Made by a program: the position numbers and the translations under genes. Under the pieces are notes generated by a model. The model searched no databases, was not told the origin of the DNA, and saw nothing but the letters and a program-made list of their open reading frames with translations. This document shows, piece after piece, positions 1 to 8,534 of a stretch of DNA of 64,000 bases (positions within the stretch are counted from its first letter, which is position 1; every line of letters starts with the position of its first letter). Source of the DNA: Arcanobacterium bovis (lineage in GTDB: Bacteria > Actinomycetota > Actinomycetes > Actinomycetales > Actinomycetaceae); contig NZ_SJDT01000006.1 in NCBI RefSeq assembly GCF_004331995.1, positions 1 to 64,000 on the forward strand. The letters are read 5' to 3'.

Positions 1-10
1 ATATAGGATG

Positions 11-53
11 TGTGGGGGCTAGAAAACACAACAGTGTTTTTCTAGCCCCCACA
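11..53. terminator. Long stem-loop, probable bidirectional terminator
   Basis: A near-perfect 19-20 bp inverted repeat lies at 11-29 and 34-53 around a four-base loop, with one unpaired T in the right arm. The arms begin TGTGGGGGCTAG and end CTAGCCCCCACA. It probably ends a gene that lies left of the window. Nothing recognisable follows between 54 and the operator at 277, and the short open frame there has no protein-like composition. Confidence 0.7.
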
Positions 54-276
54 ACCATATACACAGCAGCAGTAACCCAAATACAACACGCTGCATCGTC
101 TATGCCCAGATATGTTACTCTCGATAAAGGGAGAGCGGCTACTTGGACATCAAACACACCACCAGCAAAGAAGCTGCCTGGTAGACATATATTTACCGAA
201 AAACCCAACTCAGTTCTTCGCCGATTGATATCGAATCATAGTTAAACTAAACCGCATCCGTAGCCACCACTTGAAG

Positions 277-296
277 ATATACCCCCTAGGGTATAT
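277..296. promoter_or_regulatory. CsoR/CstR-family operator
   Basis: A perfect 8-bp inverted repeat, ATATACCC then CCTA then GGGTATAT, lies 20 bp before the start codon of the CsoR/CstR-family regulator. Its AT-rich flanks and GC-rich centre match the operator type known for the CsoR/CstR repressor family. It probably overlaps the promoter of the regulator and reductase genes and gives negative autoregulation. The palindrome is seen directly; binding is inferred. Confidence 0.75.
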
Positions 297-316
297 CGTG
301 TGTTTAGGAGGATACT

Positions 317-625
317 ATGAAACAAGAGCGTAATAAGCTAACACCAGTCATTGATGGCTCGGATGTCCAAATTCCTGTAGATGAAATTCTTAAAGTGCGC
401 AATCGTTTGGCGCGTGCAGTTGGCCAGTTAAATGGTGTGATCGGGATGATTGACGCAGGATCGCCATGCAAAGATACGGTTATTCAAATGACGGCAGCGT
501 CCAAAGCCGTGGATCGTGCGACGTACGCGTTACTATTAGCCGCATTTGAAGCATGCCAAGCCGCGCCAGACGCCGACTCTGAATCCCATGAGGCACTGAA
601 GAAAATCTTTATGTCATTGGCATGA
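317..625 (+). CDS. cstR: CsoR/RcnR/CstR-family repressor, persulfide-sensor (CstR-like) type
   Basis: This is a 102-residue DUF156-family all-helical repressor. Two cysteines, Cys51 and Cys80, are 29 residues apart, the same spacing as the sensing pair in Staphylococcus CstR (Cys31/Cys60) and the ligands of copper sensors of the CsoR type. The copper-binding histidine that sits four residues before the second Cys in CsoR is Ala76 here. That favours sensing of reactive sulfur over copper. A strong Shine-Dalgarno sequence, AGGAGG at 306-311, sets the start. The next gene is a CoA-disulfide reductase/rhodanese fusion, a classic target of such a sensor. The first ~20 residues are an extension of unknown role. 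The symbol is assigned by residue pattern and context; a CsoR-like metal sensor remains possible. Confidence 0.8.
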   Translation: MKQERNKLTPVIDGSDVQIPVDEILKVRNRLARAVGQLNGVIGMIDAGSPCKDTVIQMTAASKAVDRATYALLLAAFEACQAAPDADSESHEALKKIFMSLA

Positions 626-731
626 TTCAGCGCATCAAGCGGCTATTTATTTATGATGCCACCGTTTATATATCGTGTCGCATGTGCTAGGCACGGCGGT
701 AGCCGATTTGAATCTTTTAGGAAGTATTGAA

Positions 732-2414
732 ATGAATATAGTGGTGATTGGTGGGGTAGCGGGCGGAATGTCTGCGGCTGCGCGTATCCGGCGCAATGAC
801 GAGGACGCTAATATTATTGTGCTCGAAGCCGGTGAGTATGTGTCTTTTGCAAACTGTGGTTTGCCTTATCATGTGGGCGGGGATATATCTTCGCGCGATT
901 CGTTGTTGCTGCACACACCTGAGTCTTTACATACTCGCGCAAATCTTGATGTTCGTATCCGGCACGAAGTGGTTCATATTGATCGTGCCGAAAAGGTGCT
1001 TGACGTTGACACTCCTGAAGGTCGAATTCAGATCCAATACGACAAGCTACTTCTTGCTACCGGCGCGAAAGGCGTAGTCCCGCGCATTAAAGGTATCGAC
1101 CATCAAGCAGTAAACACCTTGAGAACGATTCCAGAGATGGACTCGCTCAAAGAAAAGATTTCTCAAGCTCGGAAGCGTGCGGAAGCAGAAAAACGTCATG
1201 CGCGCGCCGTCGTCATTGGCGGTGGATTTATCGGTCTCGAAGCCGTTGAAGCGCTGGTTCAACTTGGACTGGACGTGACTCTCGCGGATCTAGCACCACA
1301 CGTGCTTCCACCTATTGACGAGGATCTTGCTCCCTATTTGGCTGAAGAACTCGAAAAACGTGGTGTTAAGTTAAAGCTTGGTGTGGCTGCCGATGAGATT
1401 CGCGGCGAGGAAAACGGTCAAGCGACAGTCGTGTTCAATGATGGCACCGAGTCCAGAGCAGATGTAGTGCTTTTGTCGGTGGGAGTACTGCCACGCAGCG
1501 AGCTGGCCCGCGATGCAGGCCTGGATCTTGCCGATAACGGTGCGATTGTTGTTGACGAATTCCAGCTCACGTCGGATGCAAATATTTGGGCGGTAGGTGA
1601 TGCTGCAACCGTCACTTTGGGTACAGGAGGGCAGGCTTCAGCGATGCTGGCAGGACCAGCTAATCGTCAGGGACGAATTGCTGCCGACTCAATGTGTGGA
1701 GTGAAAACCATATCGCGCAAGCCTGTGTTACGCACAGCCGTCGTGCGAGTATTTGACCAGATTGCAGCCGTGACAGGTTGCAGGAGGCGCGAGCTGGACG
1801 AAGCAGACGTCAAGTACGTAACTGTGCGCCTTCATGCACCTCATCATGTTGGTTACTTCCCTGGGGCAGAAACTATTCACATGCTTGGATTCTTTTCGGA
1901 AGACGACGGAGCGTTGCTCGGCGCCCAAGCAGTAGGTAAAGCTGGGGTCGACAAGCGTATTGACGTCTTAGCTACAGCCATCCGTGCTGGTATGACGGCA
2001 GATGATCTTGCCGAAGTGGAATTGACTTATTCGCCACCGGTTGGTGCGGCGAAAGACCCTGTGAACATGCTGGGCTTTGTGGCACAAAACCACCTCAGCG
2101 GATACTCAAAGTTGATCCAGCCAGAGGATATACCGGATGCACGCAGCCAAGGCATCATTCTTGATGTTCGCAATCCTGCGGAAGTAGCGAATTGGGCGCT
2201 TGCAGATTCTCTCAAGATACCTCTGGGAGAGTTACGGGATCGCATTTCTCAGGTTCGGGATGCTAGTGCGGGCAAACCGATTTATGTGCACTGTGCTTCC
2301 GGAATTCGCTCGTATTTGGCGGTGCGCATTCTGCTTGGTAACGGACTTGAAGCCTACAATATCGCTGGTGGTGAGGCTTCTTTGCGCATCGCACAAAAGT
2401 TGGGAAAGCTCTAA
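732..2414 (+). CDS. CoA-disulfide reductase with C-terminal rhodanese domain (CoADR-Rhd / NADH persulfide reductase type)
   Basis: This 560-residue flavoprotein reduces CoA disulfide or CoA-persulfide using NAD(P)H. The N-terminal FAD motif is IGGVAGGMSAAARIRR, followed by the single redox Cys42 in SFANCGLPY, which is diagnostic of CoA-disulfide reductases. A second Rossmann motif (VVIGGGFIGLEA) binds NAD(P)H. The last ~100 residues form a rhodanese domain with active-site loop HCASGIRS (Cys521). The length fits the fused CoADR-Rhd family of about 550 residues. The open frame extends upstream to 675, but ATG 732 begins MNIVVIGG and has AGGAAG at about 719-724, so it is chosen. With the CstR-like gene 106 bp upstream it forms a probable sulfide/persulfide detoxification unit in the cytoplasm. 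Confidence 0.9.
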   Translation: MNIVVIGGVAGGMSAAARIRRNDEDANIIVLEAGEYVSFANCGLPYHVGGDISSRDSLLLHTPESLHTRANLDVRIRHEVVHIDRAEKVLDVDTPEGRIQIQYDKLLLATGAKGVVPRIKGIDHQAVNTLRTIPEMDSLKEKISQARKRAEAEKRHARAVVIGGGFIGLEAVEALVQLGLDVTLADLAPHVLPPIDEDLAPYLAEELEKRGVKLKLGVAADEIRGEENGQATVVFNDGTESRADVVLLSVGVLPRSELARDAGLDLADNGAIVVDEFQLTSDANIWAVGDAATVTLGTGGQASAMLAGPANRQGRIAADSMCGVKTISRKPVLRTAVVRVFDQIAAVTGCRRRELDEADVKYVTVRLHAPHHVGYFPGAETIHMLGFFSEDDGALLGAQAVGKAGVDKRIDVLATAIRAGMTADDLAEVELTYSPPVGAAKDPVNMLGFVAQNHLSGYSKLIQPEDIPDARSQGIILDVRNPAEVANWALADSLKIPLGELRDRISQVRDASAGKPIYVHCASGIRSYLAVRILLGNGLEAYNIAGGEASLRIAQKLGKL

Positions 2415-2416
2415 GA

Positions 2417-2463
2417 ATTAGTTGTGGGGTTGTGCCGGTATGCGGCACAACCCCACAACTAAT
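2417..2463. terminator. Bidirectional terminator between convergent genes
   Basis: A perfect 21-bp inverted repeat (2417-2437 and 2443-2463) with a five-base loop lies between the reductase stop and the nhaA stop. Its last base coincides with the end of nhaA. AT-rich outer ends could serve as the U-tract for both directions. Confidence 0.85.
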
Positions 2464-3827
2464 TAGCACACTGTTGGATCGTTGGGATCCTTGTCAAAGT
2501 TGTCGGGAATAGAGTCATGATCTGAGTCGCGTGTATCGCCCTCGGATGTCTTTTTGTAGCGCGCGTTGCGAGGAATCACGATGATAGAAGCGATAAGAGC
2601 TGCACAAATGGATGCGATGAGCACGCCTACTTTTGCAGCGTCGTTATATGACGAACCGAGCTCAAAGCTCAGCTCACCCACAAGCAAAGACACTGTGAAG
2701 CCTATTCCGGCAAGTGCTCCCACTCCCACAAGATCGATCCACCGGATTTCTGAATCGAGAGATGCCCGCGTCAGTTTTGTAACTACGTAAGTCGACAGCA
2801 CGATTCCGAGGGGCTTGCCAATGCATAAACCGGCGATGACTCCCAAGGTCAGTGGCGAGGTGAGTGCCTGTGTTAATCCAGACAAACCGCCAAAGCTCAC
2901 GCCTGCCGAGAAAAATGCAAAGATTGGCACTGCGAAACCGCTCGATAGCGGACGAAAACGGTGCTCGAGCGTCGTCGATAAACTTTCGGTTTCGGTACTG
3001 GTAGTTGGGGCGCCAGCACTGTTACGGTGACGCACCGGAACTGCTAGTCCGAGTACAACGCCGCTGATCGTGGCATGAATACCCGATTCGTGGAGCAATA
3101 CCCAGGCGAGTATCGCCAAGGGCAAGAGAATCAGCCAATTCGCCCACACGTGGCGTGCGAAGAATTGGGGGAATTTTTGCACGGCAAAAGCGAATGCGGC
3201 AACCGGCACGAGAAACAGGGCCAGTGCCGCAAAGTTAATGCTCTGAGTGAAAAATATGGCAATGATTGTGATGGCAATGAGGTCGTCCACTACCGCCAAG
3301 GTAAGAAGGAAAATACGCAGTGGCGACGGAAGGTGTGAGCCGATAATCGCGAGTACGGCCACCGCGAACGCAATGTCGGTGGCAGTAGGAATAGCCCAAC
3401 CGGCAATCGTTATGGGGTTACCTCGATTGACGAGCCAGAATACTCCCGCAGGTACTACAACTCCGCCAACGGCTGCTACAACGGGAACTACCGCCTTGCG
3501 GAAGCTACGCAGATCTCCTGCTATCAGCTCGTATTTTAATTCGAGCCCAACGAGGAAAAAGAAGATCGCGAGTAGGCCGTCGGCAGCCCACTGCCCAACG
3601 GAAAGATCGAGGTGGAACCACGACGTCGAGAAACCAAGTTTCGCGTCACGCAGCGAAAAATACGCATCTGAATATGGAGAATTTGCCCAAAAAATTGCAA
3701 TGATTGACGCGATGATGAGCGCAATTCCGCCAGTAGTCTCTTTGCGTAAAATTTCTCCGATTCGTTGAAATTCGGAATAAGATCCAGGGGAGAATACGCC
3801 GCGCACTCGTTTTGCCACTTGTGACAT
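2463..3827 (-). CDS. nhaA: Na+/H+ antiporter NhaA with acidic C-terminal tail
   Basis: This multi-pass membrane antiporter exchanges Na+ or Li+ for protons. Counted from the upstream ATG at 3839, the functional aspartates are Asp155 (TATDIAFAV) and the pair Asp185-Asp186 (AVVDDLIAI), matching Asp133 and Asp163-164 of E. coli NhaA. The frame opens at 3839, but the ATG four codons later (3827) is directly preceded by AAGGAAAAC, so it is preferred. The last ~22 residues are unusual: DSDHDSIPDNFDKDPND resembles a thrombospondin type-3 or calcium-loop repeat and should lie just after the last helix. The gene converges with the CoA-disulfide reductase. Confidence 0.93.
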   Translation of the reverse strand: MSQVAKRVRGVFSPGSYSEFQRIGEILRKETTGGIALIIASIIAIFWANSPYSDAYFSLRDAKLGFSTSWFHLDLSVGQWAADGLLAIFFFLVGLELKYELIAGDLRSFRKAVVPVVAAVGGVVVPAGVFWLVNRGNPITIAGWAIPTATDIAFAVAVLAIIGSHLPSPLRIFLLTLAVVDDLIAITIIAIFFTQSINFAALALFLVPVAAFAFAVQKFPQFFARHVWANWLILLPLAILAWVLLHESGIHATISGVVLGLAVPVRHRNSAGAPTTSTETESLSTTLEHRFRPLSSGFAVPIFAFFSAGVSFGGLSGLTQALTSPLTLGVIAGLCIGKPLGIVLSTYVVTKLTRASLDSEIRWIDLVGVGALAGIGFTVSLLVGELSFELGSSYNDAAKVGVLIASICAALIASIIVIPRNARYKKTSEGDTRDSDHDSIPDNFDKDPNDPTVC

Positions 3828-3977
3828 GTTTTCCTTCATAAGTTGGGATTAGTTGATGTCGACCAGACTTCCCGACGCGCCTTTTACAACCCTATCGAAG
3901 CACATTTTATTGAAGCAAATTATTGGGATAGAGTGCACTCTATAGCGCCAAATTGGATTTTGGCCGCCATTTATGGC

Positions 3978-4721
3978 ATGAATGATCATATGTTCAATCC
4001 CTACGCACACATGGACGGCCCAGCGCAAAGTTATGTGGATGTGCGCCCGTCCTATCCGCAACAGATCATTGAGCGGCTCGGTCTGAATCCGGGTGCTAAA
4101 GTGCTAGACATTGGAGCGGGAACGGGAAAATTGACGCAGATGTTGTGCGATACTGGCGCTGATGTTTGGGCTGTGGAACCTGCACACGAGATGCGAATCG
4201 CCTTTCAATGCGCCCTTGGAGATTTCCCCACTGAACAACTGCGTGAGGCGAGTGCCGAGGATACTGGTTTGCCGGCGTCGTCCTTCGACATGGTGACCTA
4301 CGGGCAATGTTGGCATTGGCTCAACGGTGAGCAGGCGCTACGAGAGGCGCTGCGGATCCTTCGCCCCGAGGGCAAGATCGCCATTATCAATAATCAACTA
4401 GATGTGTCGGTGCCTTGGGTGCATCGACTCACGCGAATTATGCGTTCCGGTGACGTGCATCGTTTCGACCGTCCACCAGAGCTGAGCTCTGACTTTACGC
4501 AACCAGAGTTCTTTTCCTGTACATGGGAAGATCATTTGACCATTGAGCAGATTTTCGAGCTTGGTACTACGCGCGCTTCGTGGATTCGTTCGACGCAGGA
4601 AAACCGCCGCAAGATGCGTTCAAATCTTGCGTGGTATTTGCGCGAGCATCTTGGGTACGACGACGGCGTGCCGATTGTGCTGCCATATCACACATATTTG
4701 TGGGTTGCTGAGCGTCGTTAG
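3978..4721 (+). CDS. Class I SAM-dependent methyltransferase
   Basis: The protein has a Rossmann methyltransferase core. Motif I is VLDIGAGTGKLTQML, followed by the acidic VWAVEPAHEM strand and a motif II/III region (DMVTYGQCWHWLN), typical of the Methyltransf_11 family. Its substrate cannot be read from sequence. The open frame extends to 3843, but residues before MNDHMFNPYAHMDGPAQSY look unlike the family and lie opposite the nhaA promoter, so ATG 3978 (or 3990) is preferred. Neither ATG has a clear Shine-Dalgarno sequence, so translation may be leaderless. The gene is divergent from nhaA and stands alone before ilvD. Confidence 0.75.
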   Translation: MNDHMFNPYAHMDGPAQSYVDVRPSYPQQIIERLGLNPGAKVLDIGAGTGKLTQMLCDTGADVWAVEPAHEMRIAFQCALGDFPTEQLREASAEDTGLPASSFDMVTYGQCWHWLNGEQALREALRILRPEGKIAIINNQLDVSVPWVHRLTRIMRSGDVHRFDRPPELSSDFTQPEFFSCTWEDHLTIEQIFELGTTRASWIRSTQENRRKMRSNLAWYLREHLGYDDGVPIVLPYHTYLWVAERR

Positions 4722-4828
4722 AGGCATTCTGGGTCTATGTAGCTGGAGTGTTCAAAGACTGAACGTCGTCAATACTTTTCTTCGCGCTTGCCTTAATATA
4801 GTGGAAACAGTTGAGCGAAGGAGACAAA

Positions 4829-6660
4829 ATGCCGCAATTGCGTTCTAAAACGTCCACGTCAGGACGAAATATGGCAGGTGCGCGTGCGCTGTGGCGTGCA
4901 ACTGGCATGCGCTCGGAGGATTTCGGCAAGCCGATTATCGCTGTAGCAAATTCCTTCACTCAATTTGTTCCTGGGCATGTGCACCTAAAAGACATGGGGC
5001 AGCTGGTTATCAAGGCTATCGAGGAGGCCGGCGGAATCGGCAAAGAGTTCAATACGATTGCGGTTGACGACGGTATCGCGATGGGGCATGGCGGAATGCT
5101 GTATTCGCTGCCCTCGCGTGAGCTTATTGCGGATTCTGTGGAGTATATGGTCAATGCCCACTGCGCCGACGCATTGGTGTGCATTTCAAACTGCGACAAA
5201 ATCACGCCGGGAATGCTCATGGCTGCGTTGCGGCTCAATATTCCGGTGATTTTTGTATCTGGTGGGCCGATGGAAGCTGGAAAATCGGTTGATGGGGTAG
5301 TGGATCACAAGCTTGACCTGGTGGATGCTATTGCGAAATCCGCCGATGACGACATTTCCGATAGCGATCTTGCCCAGATTGAGAATAATGCGTGTCCTAC
5401 CTGCGGTTCATGCTCGGGAATGTTTACCGCTAACTCCATGAACTGTTTGACCGAGGCCTTGGGCCTCTCCTTGCCTGGCAACGGATCGACTCTTGCTACT
5501 GCGAAGCAGCGAAAGAATCTATTCGTGGAAGCTGGTCGCCTCATTGTTGAACTGTGCCATCGCTATTATTCGGACGACGACGATTCCGTGCTCCCGCGCA
5601 ATATCGCAACACGGGAGGCGTTTATGAATGCGATGGCGATGGATATTGCTATGGTGGATCAACTAATACGATTCTGCACACCTTGGCAGCCGCTCATGAG
5701 GGAGAAATTGATTTTTCGCTCGCTGATATTGACGCGCTTTCGCGCGAGGTTCCGTGTCTCGCCAAGGTTGCGCCAAATTCGACTCAATACCACATGGAGG
5801 ACTTCCACAGAGCAGGTGGTATTCCTGCTTTGTTGGGAGAATTGCGGCGAGCTAATCTACTCAATCCACAGGTACATTCGGTGCACTCGCGGGATCTGGA
5901 TTCCTGGCTTGCAGATTGGGATATTCGCGCAGCAAACTCACGCGCCGAGGCTCGAGAACTGTTTTCGGCTGCTCCTGGGGGCGTGCGAACAACTGAGCCT
6001 TTTTCGCAGGATAAGCGCTGGGAATCGCTCGATGTGGACGCTGAAAATGGCTGTATTCGCGGTGTTGAGCATGCATATACAGCTGATGGTGGCCTGTGTG
6101 TGTTGTTTGGGAACCTTGCCGAGGACGGTGCCGTAGTGAAAACTGCCGGAATCGGTGAAGAATTGTTCAGCTTTGCTGGGCCTGCGCGGGTAGTGGACTC
6201 GCAGGAGCAAGCGATCGAATTGATTTTGAGTAAGCAAATTCAACCAGGTGACGTGGTTGTGATCCGATATGAAGGTCCGCGTGGCGGGCCAGGTATGCAG
6301 GAAATGCTTTATCCAACGTCCTTCTTGAAGGGTTTGGGATTAGGCAAGAGCTGCGCTCTTATTACTGACGGTCGTTTTTCTGGAGGAACGTCTGGTTTGA
6401 GTATTGGGCATATTTCACCCGAAGCTGCATCAGGTGGTGCCATTGCATTGGTGGAAGAAGGCGACACGATTGTGATCGATATTCCCCGCCGTCGTCTCGT
6501 TCTTGACGTTGATGACGACGAACTGGAACGTCGTCGTGAAGCACGTGGAGCACTGCCATGGAAAGGAAGGCGAGACCGCGTTGTGTCGAAAGCTTTGCAG
6601 GCTTATGCGTCAATGGCAACCAGTGCAGATAAAGGGGCAGTGCGAGAGGTGTCCGAGTAG
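4829..6660 (+). pseudogene. ilvD: Dihydroxy-acid dehydratase, interrupted by a single-base frameshift
   Basis: IlvD dehydrates dihydroxy acids in valine and isoleucine synthesis using an Fe-S cluster. Both halves are well conserved: NCDKITPGM and [17 protein letters not shown] in the first, and the [21 protein letters not shown] region in the second. Start ATG 4829 has GAAGGAGA at 4817-4824. The frame breaks at 5651-5657, where ATGGTGGATCA stands in place of the ATGGGTGGATCA that would encode the invariant MGGSTN motif. One G is missing from a GGG run, and translation then runs out of frame to a stop near 6136. Restoring the base gives about 610 residues, the normal family length, with no other damage. 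It may be a recent mutation, phase variation or a sequencing error. A TATAGT box at 4797-4802 may be the -10 element. Confidence 0.9.
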
Positions 6661-6812
6661 TATAGCGTTTGGTTGCTACTGGGTAATAGAACTGGTAAAA
6701 GGAGACATTTCGTATCTTTTGCCCTCAGGGACTGTTGCCCTAGAAAACCTAACCTTCTACATAGATAATTGAAGCGTCTACAAATATTGAGTCAAGTAGC
6801 GAAGGGGCACTT

Positions 6813-8441
6813 GTGACTATCTTTTTGCAGTACCTTGCCGATCATCACGTACTATTTACATTCCTCCTCGTCGGGGTGGGTATGTTTCTCGGCGAGATCA
6901 AAGTCAAAGGCGTCAGCTTAGGTGCTGCCGCAGTTCTATTTCTTGCTATTGCCATCTCGGCATGGGGCGTTGCCGAAGGAGTTGCCACGAAGTCCACTCC
7001 TGGACACGGTGGCATCATCATCGGAGCTGATGTTGGCGTTATCGGCCTTGCTCTCTTCGCGTTTGCGATTGGCAATAGTTCGGGAAAGAATTTCTTTGCG
7101 GCATTGAAGCGTGCCACTGGCCCGATTATAGCAATGGTGGCGGTGTTGTCATTTGCTGCGGCAACGGCCTATTTTGTAGGTCGATTCGTGTTTGAAATGA
7201 ATCCTGCTCTGATCGCTGGTACATTCGCCGGCGGTATTACGAACACGCCGGCGCTCGCAGCTGCGGGTGAAGCCTCTGGTAACGAAGCAATGGCAACAGT
7301 GGGCTATGCAGTGGCTTATTTGTTTGGTGTGCTTGGCATGATTTTGGCGGCAGGTCTGGCGTTGCGCGCTGGAAAGAATGACACTGATGCGCCTGCAAAA
7401 ATCACGCACATGAACGTGAGAGTGGAGCGCGAGGATCTGCCAACCGTCAAAACCATTACCGAGCATATGGGTGGAAAGATTGAAATCTCGCGTATGCGCC
7501 AAGGTGAGACGGGTAAAATCTGGATTCCAGCTGAAGACGATGTAATTCGCAAGGACGATCTCTTGACGATCGTTGGTGGCCTAGACGTGGTTAATGAAGC
7601 AGTGAAATATCTTGGGCACGAATCGAGCCACTCCTTGCGTTCGGATCGACGCATGCTTGATTTCCGCCGGATTATCGTTTCGAATCACTCTTTGGCCGGG
7701 CGTTCAGTTGCCGAACTTGATGAAATGCTGGAAGAAAAATGGGGTGCGAAGATTTCGCGCGTACGCCGAGGCGATACCGACTTTCTTGCGATTCCTAATA
7801 TGCAGGTTGAGCTGGGTGACCGCATCCGTGTAGTGGGTCCTACCTACAAGCTGAAAGAAATTTCGAAGTGGTTTGGCGATTCGACCCGTGGCTTGTCGGA
7901 TATCAACCCAGTGGCGCTCGGTCTTGGCCTTGCACTGGGATACTTCATCGGTGAGATTGAAATTCCACTCCCAGGAGGCGCTCATTTTGCTATTGGTTAT
8001 GCTGCAGGTATTCTGATCGTCGCGCTTTTGATGGGCTATTTTGGGCGAGTTGGGCGTTTGGTTACTGCGCTACCGTTCTCAACGAATCAAGTTATTGCCG
8101 AAATCGGTTTGCTTATGTTTTTGGCACGTGCGGGAACGAATGCTGGACCGCAGATCGGCCAAGCCTTCTCTGGTGGCGACTGGTGGAAGATCCTCATTCT
8201 CGGAATGATTATTACGACGACGGTAGGCTTCGGCTTGCATTTGGTTCAACGCGGCATCTTCAAGATGGGTGGAACCCAGCTTGCAGGTTTCATTGGCGGA
8301 ACACAGACGCAGCCAGCTGTGCTCGGTTTTGCCAATGCGCGCACCGGCGCTGATCCTCGTGTGGCCGTGGGTTATGCACTGGCATATCCAGGTGCAATGA
8401 TCATCAAGATTTTGCTCGCATATATTGTTGGATCGTTATAA
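6813..8441 (+). CDS. AspT/YidE/YbjL-family transporter with two TrkA-C domains
   Basis: This 542-residue membrane protein has a first block of membrane helices (residues ~1-190) and a central cytosolic region (~205-370) with two TrkA-C/RCK-C-like modules. A second membrane block follows (~375-542). That duplicated architecture is characteristic of the aspartate:alanine exchanger AspT and its YidE/YbjL relatives. The conserved GxxxG-rich segments GGITNTPALAAAGE and GGTQTQPAVLGFAN occur at equivalent places in the two halves. The start is GTG 6813 with GAAGGGG at 6801-6807. The substrate is unknown; dicarboxylate or amino-acid exchange is a family-level guess. The gene stands alone, ending at a strong terminator. 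Confidence 0.85.
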   Translation: MTIFLQYLADHHVLFTFLLVGVGMFLGEIKVKGVSLGAAAVLFLAIAISAWGVAEGVATKSTPGHGGIIIGADVGVIGLALFAFAIGNSSGKNFFAALKRATGPIIAMVAVLSFAAATAYFVGRFVFEMNPALIAGTFAGGITNTPALAAAGEASGNEAMATVGYAVAYLFGVLGMILAAGLALRAGKNDTDAPAKITHMNVRVEREDLPTVKTITEHMGGKIEISRMRQGETGKIWIPAEDDVIRKDDLLTIVGGLDVVNEAVKYLGHESSHSLRSDRRMLDFRRIIVSNHSLAGRSVAELDEMLEEKWGAKISRVRRGDTDFLAIPNMQVELGDRIRVVGPTYKLKEISKWFGDSTRGLSDINPVALGLGLALGYFIGEIEIPLPGGAHFAIGYAAGILIVALLMGYFGRVGRLVTALPFSTNQVIAEIGLLMFLARAGTNAGPQIGQAFSGGDWWKILILGMIITTTVGFGLHLVQRGIFKMGGTQLAGFIGGTQTQPAVLGFANARTGADPRVAVGYALAYPGAMIIKILLAYIVGSL

Positions 8442-8479
8442 ACCGAATTTGCCGCGCTCGTAAAACATGATCGCGGATG

Positions 8480-8523
8480 AAAGTTGGGGAGGTAGCAGCT
8501 GATGCCGCTACCTCCCCAACTTT
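8480..8523. terminator. Bidirectional terminator
   Basis: A perfect 17-bp stem (8480-8496 and 8507-8523) with a ten-base loop lies between the convergent AspT-like and ThrE-like genes. A-rich and T-rich outer ends suit termination in both directions. Confidence 0.88.
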
Positions 8524-8534
8524 GTTTACGCATT

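Noticed and set aside
12-245. Short plus-strand open frame of 77 codons at the window start
   Set aside because: It begins inside the terminator stem, has no ribosome binding site and has no protein-like composition.
3247-3768. 173-codon frame on the plus strand
   Set aside because: It lies wholly antisense to nhaA, whose catalytic residues are all present; it is a frame shadow.
4829-6660. Programmed ribosomal frameshift in ilvD
   Set aside because: No slippery heptamer or downstream stimulatory structure is evident, and a single missing G in GGG explains the break fully.
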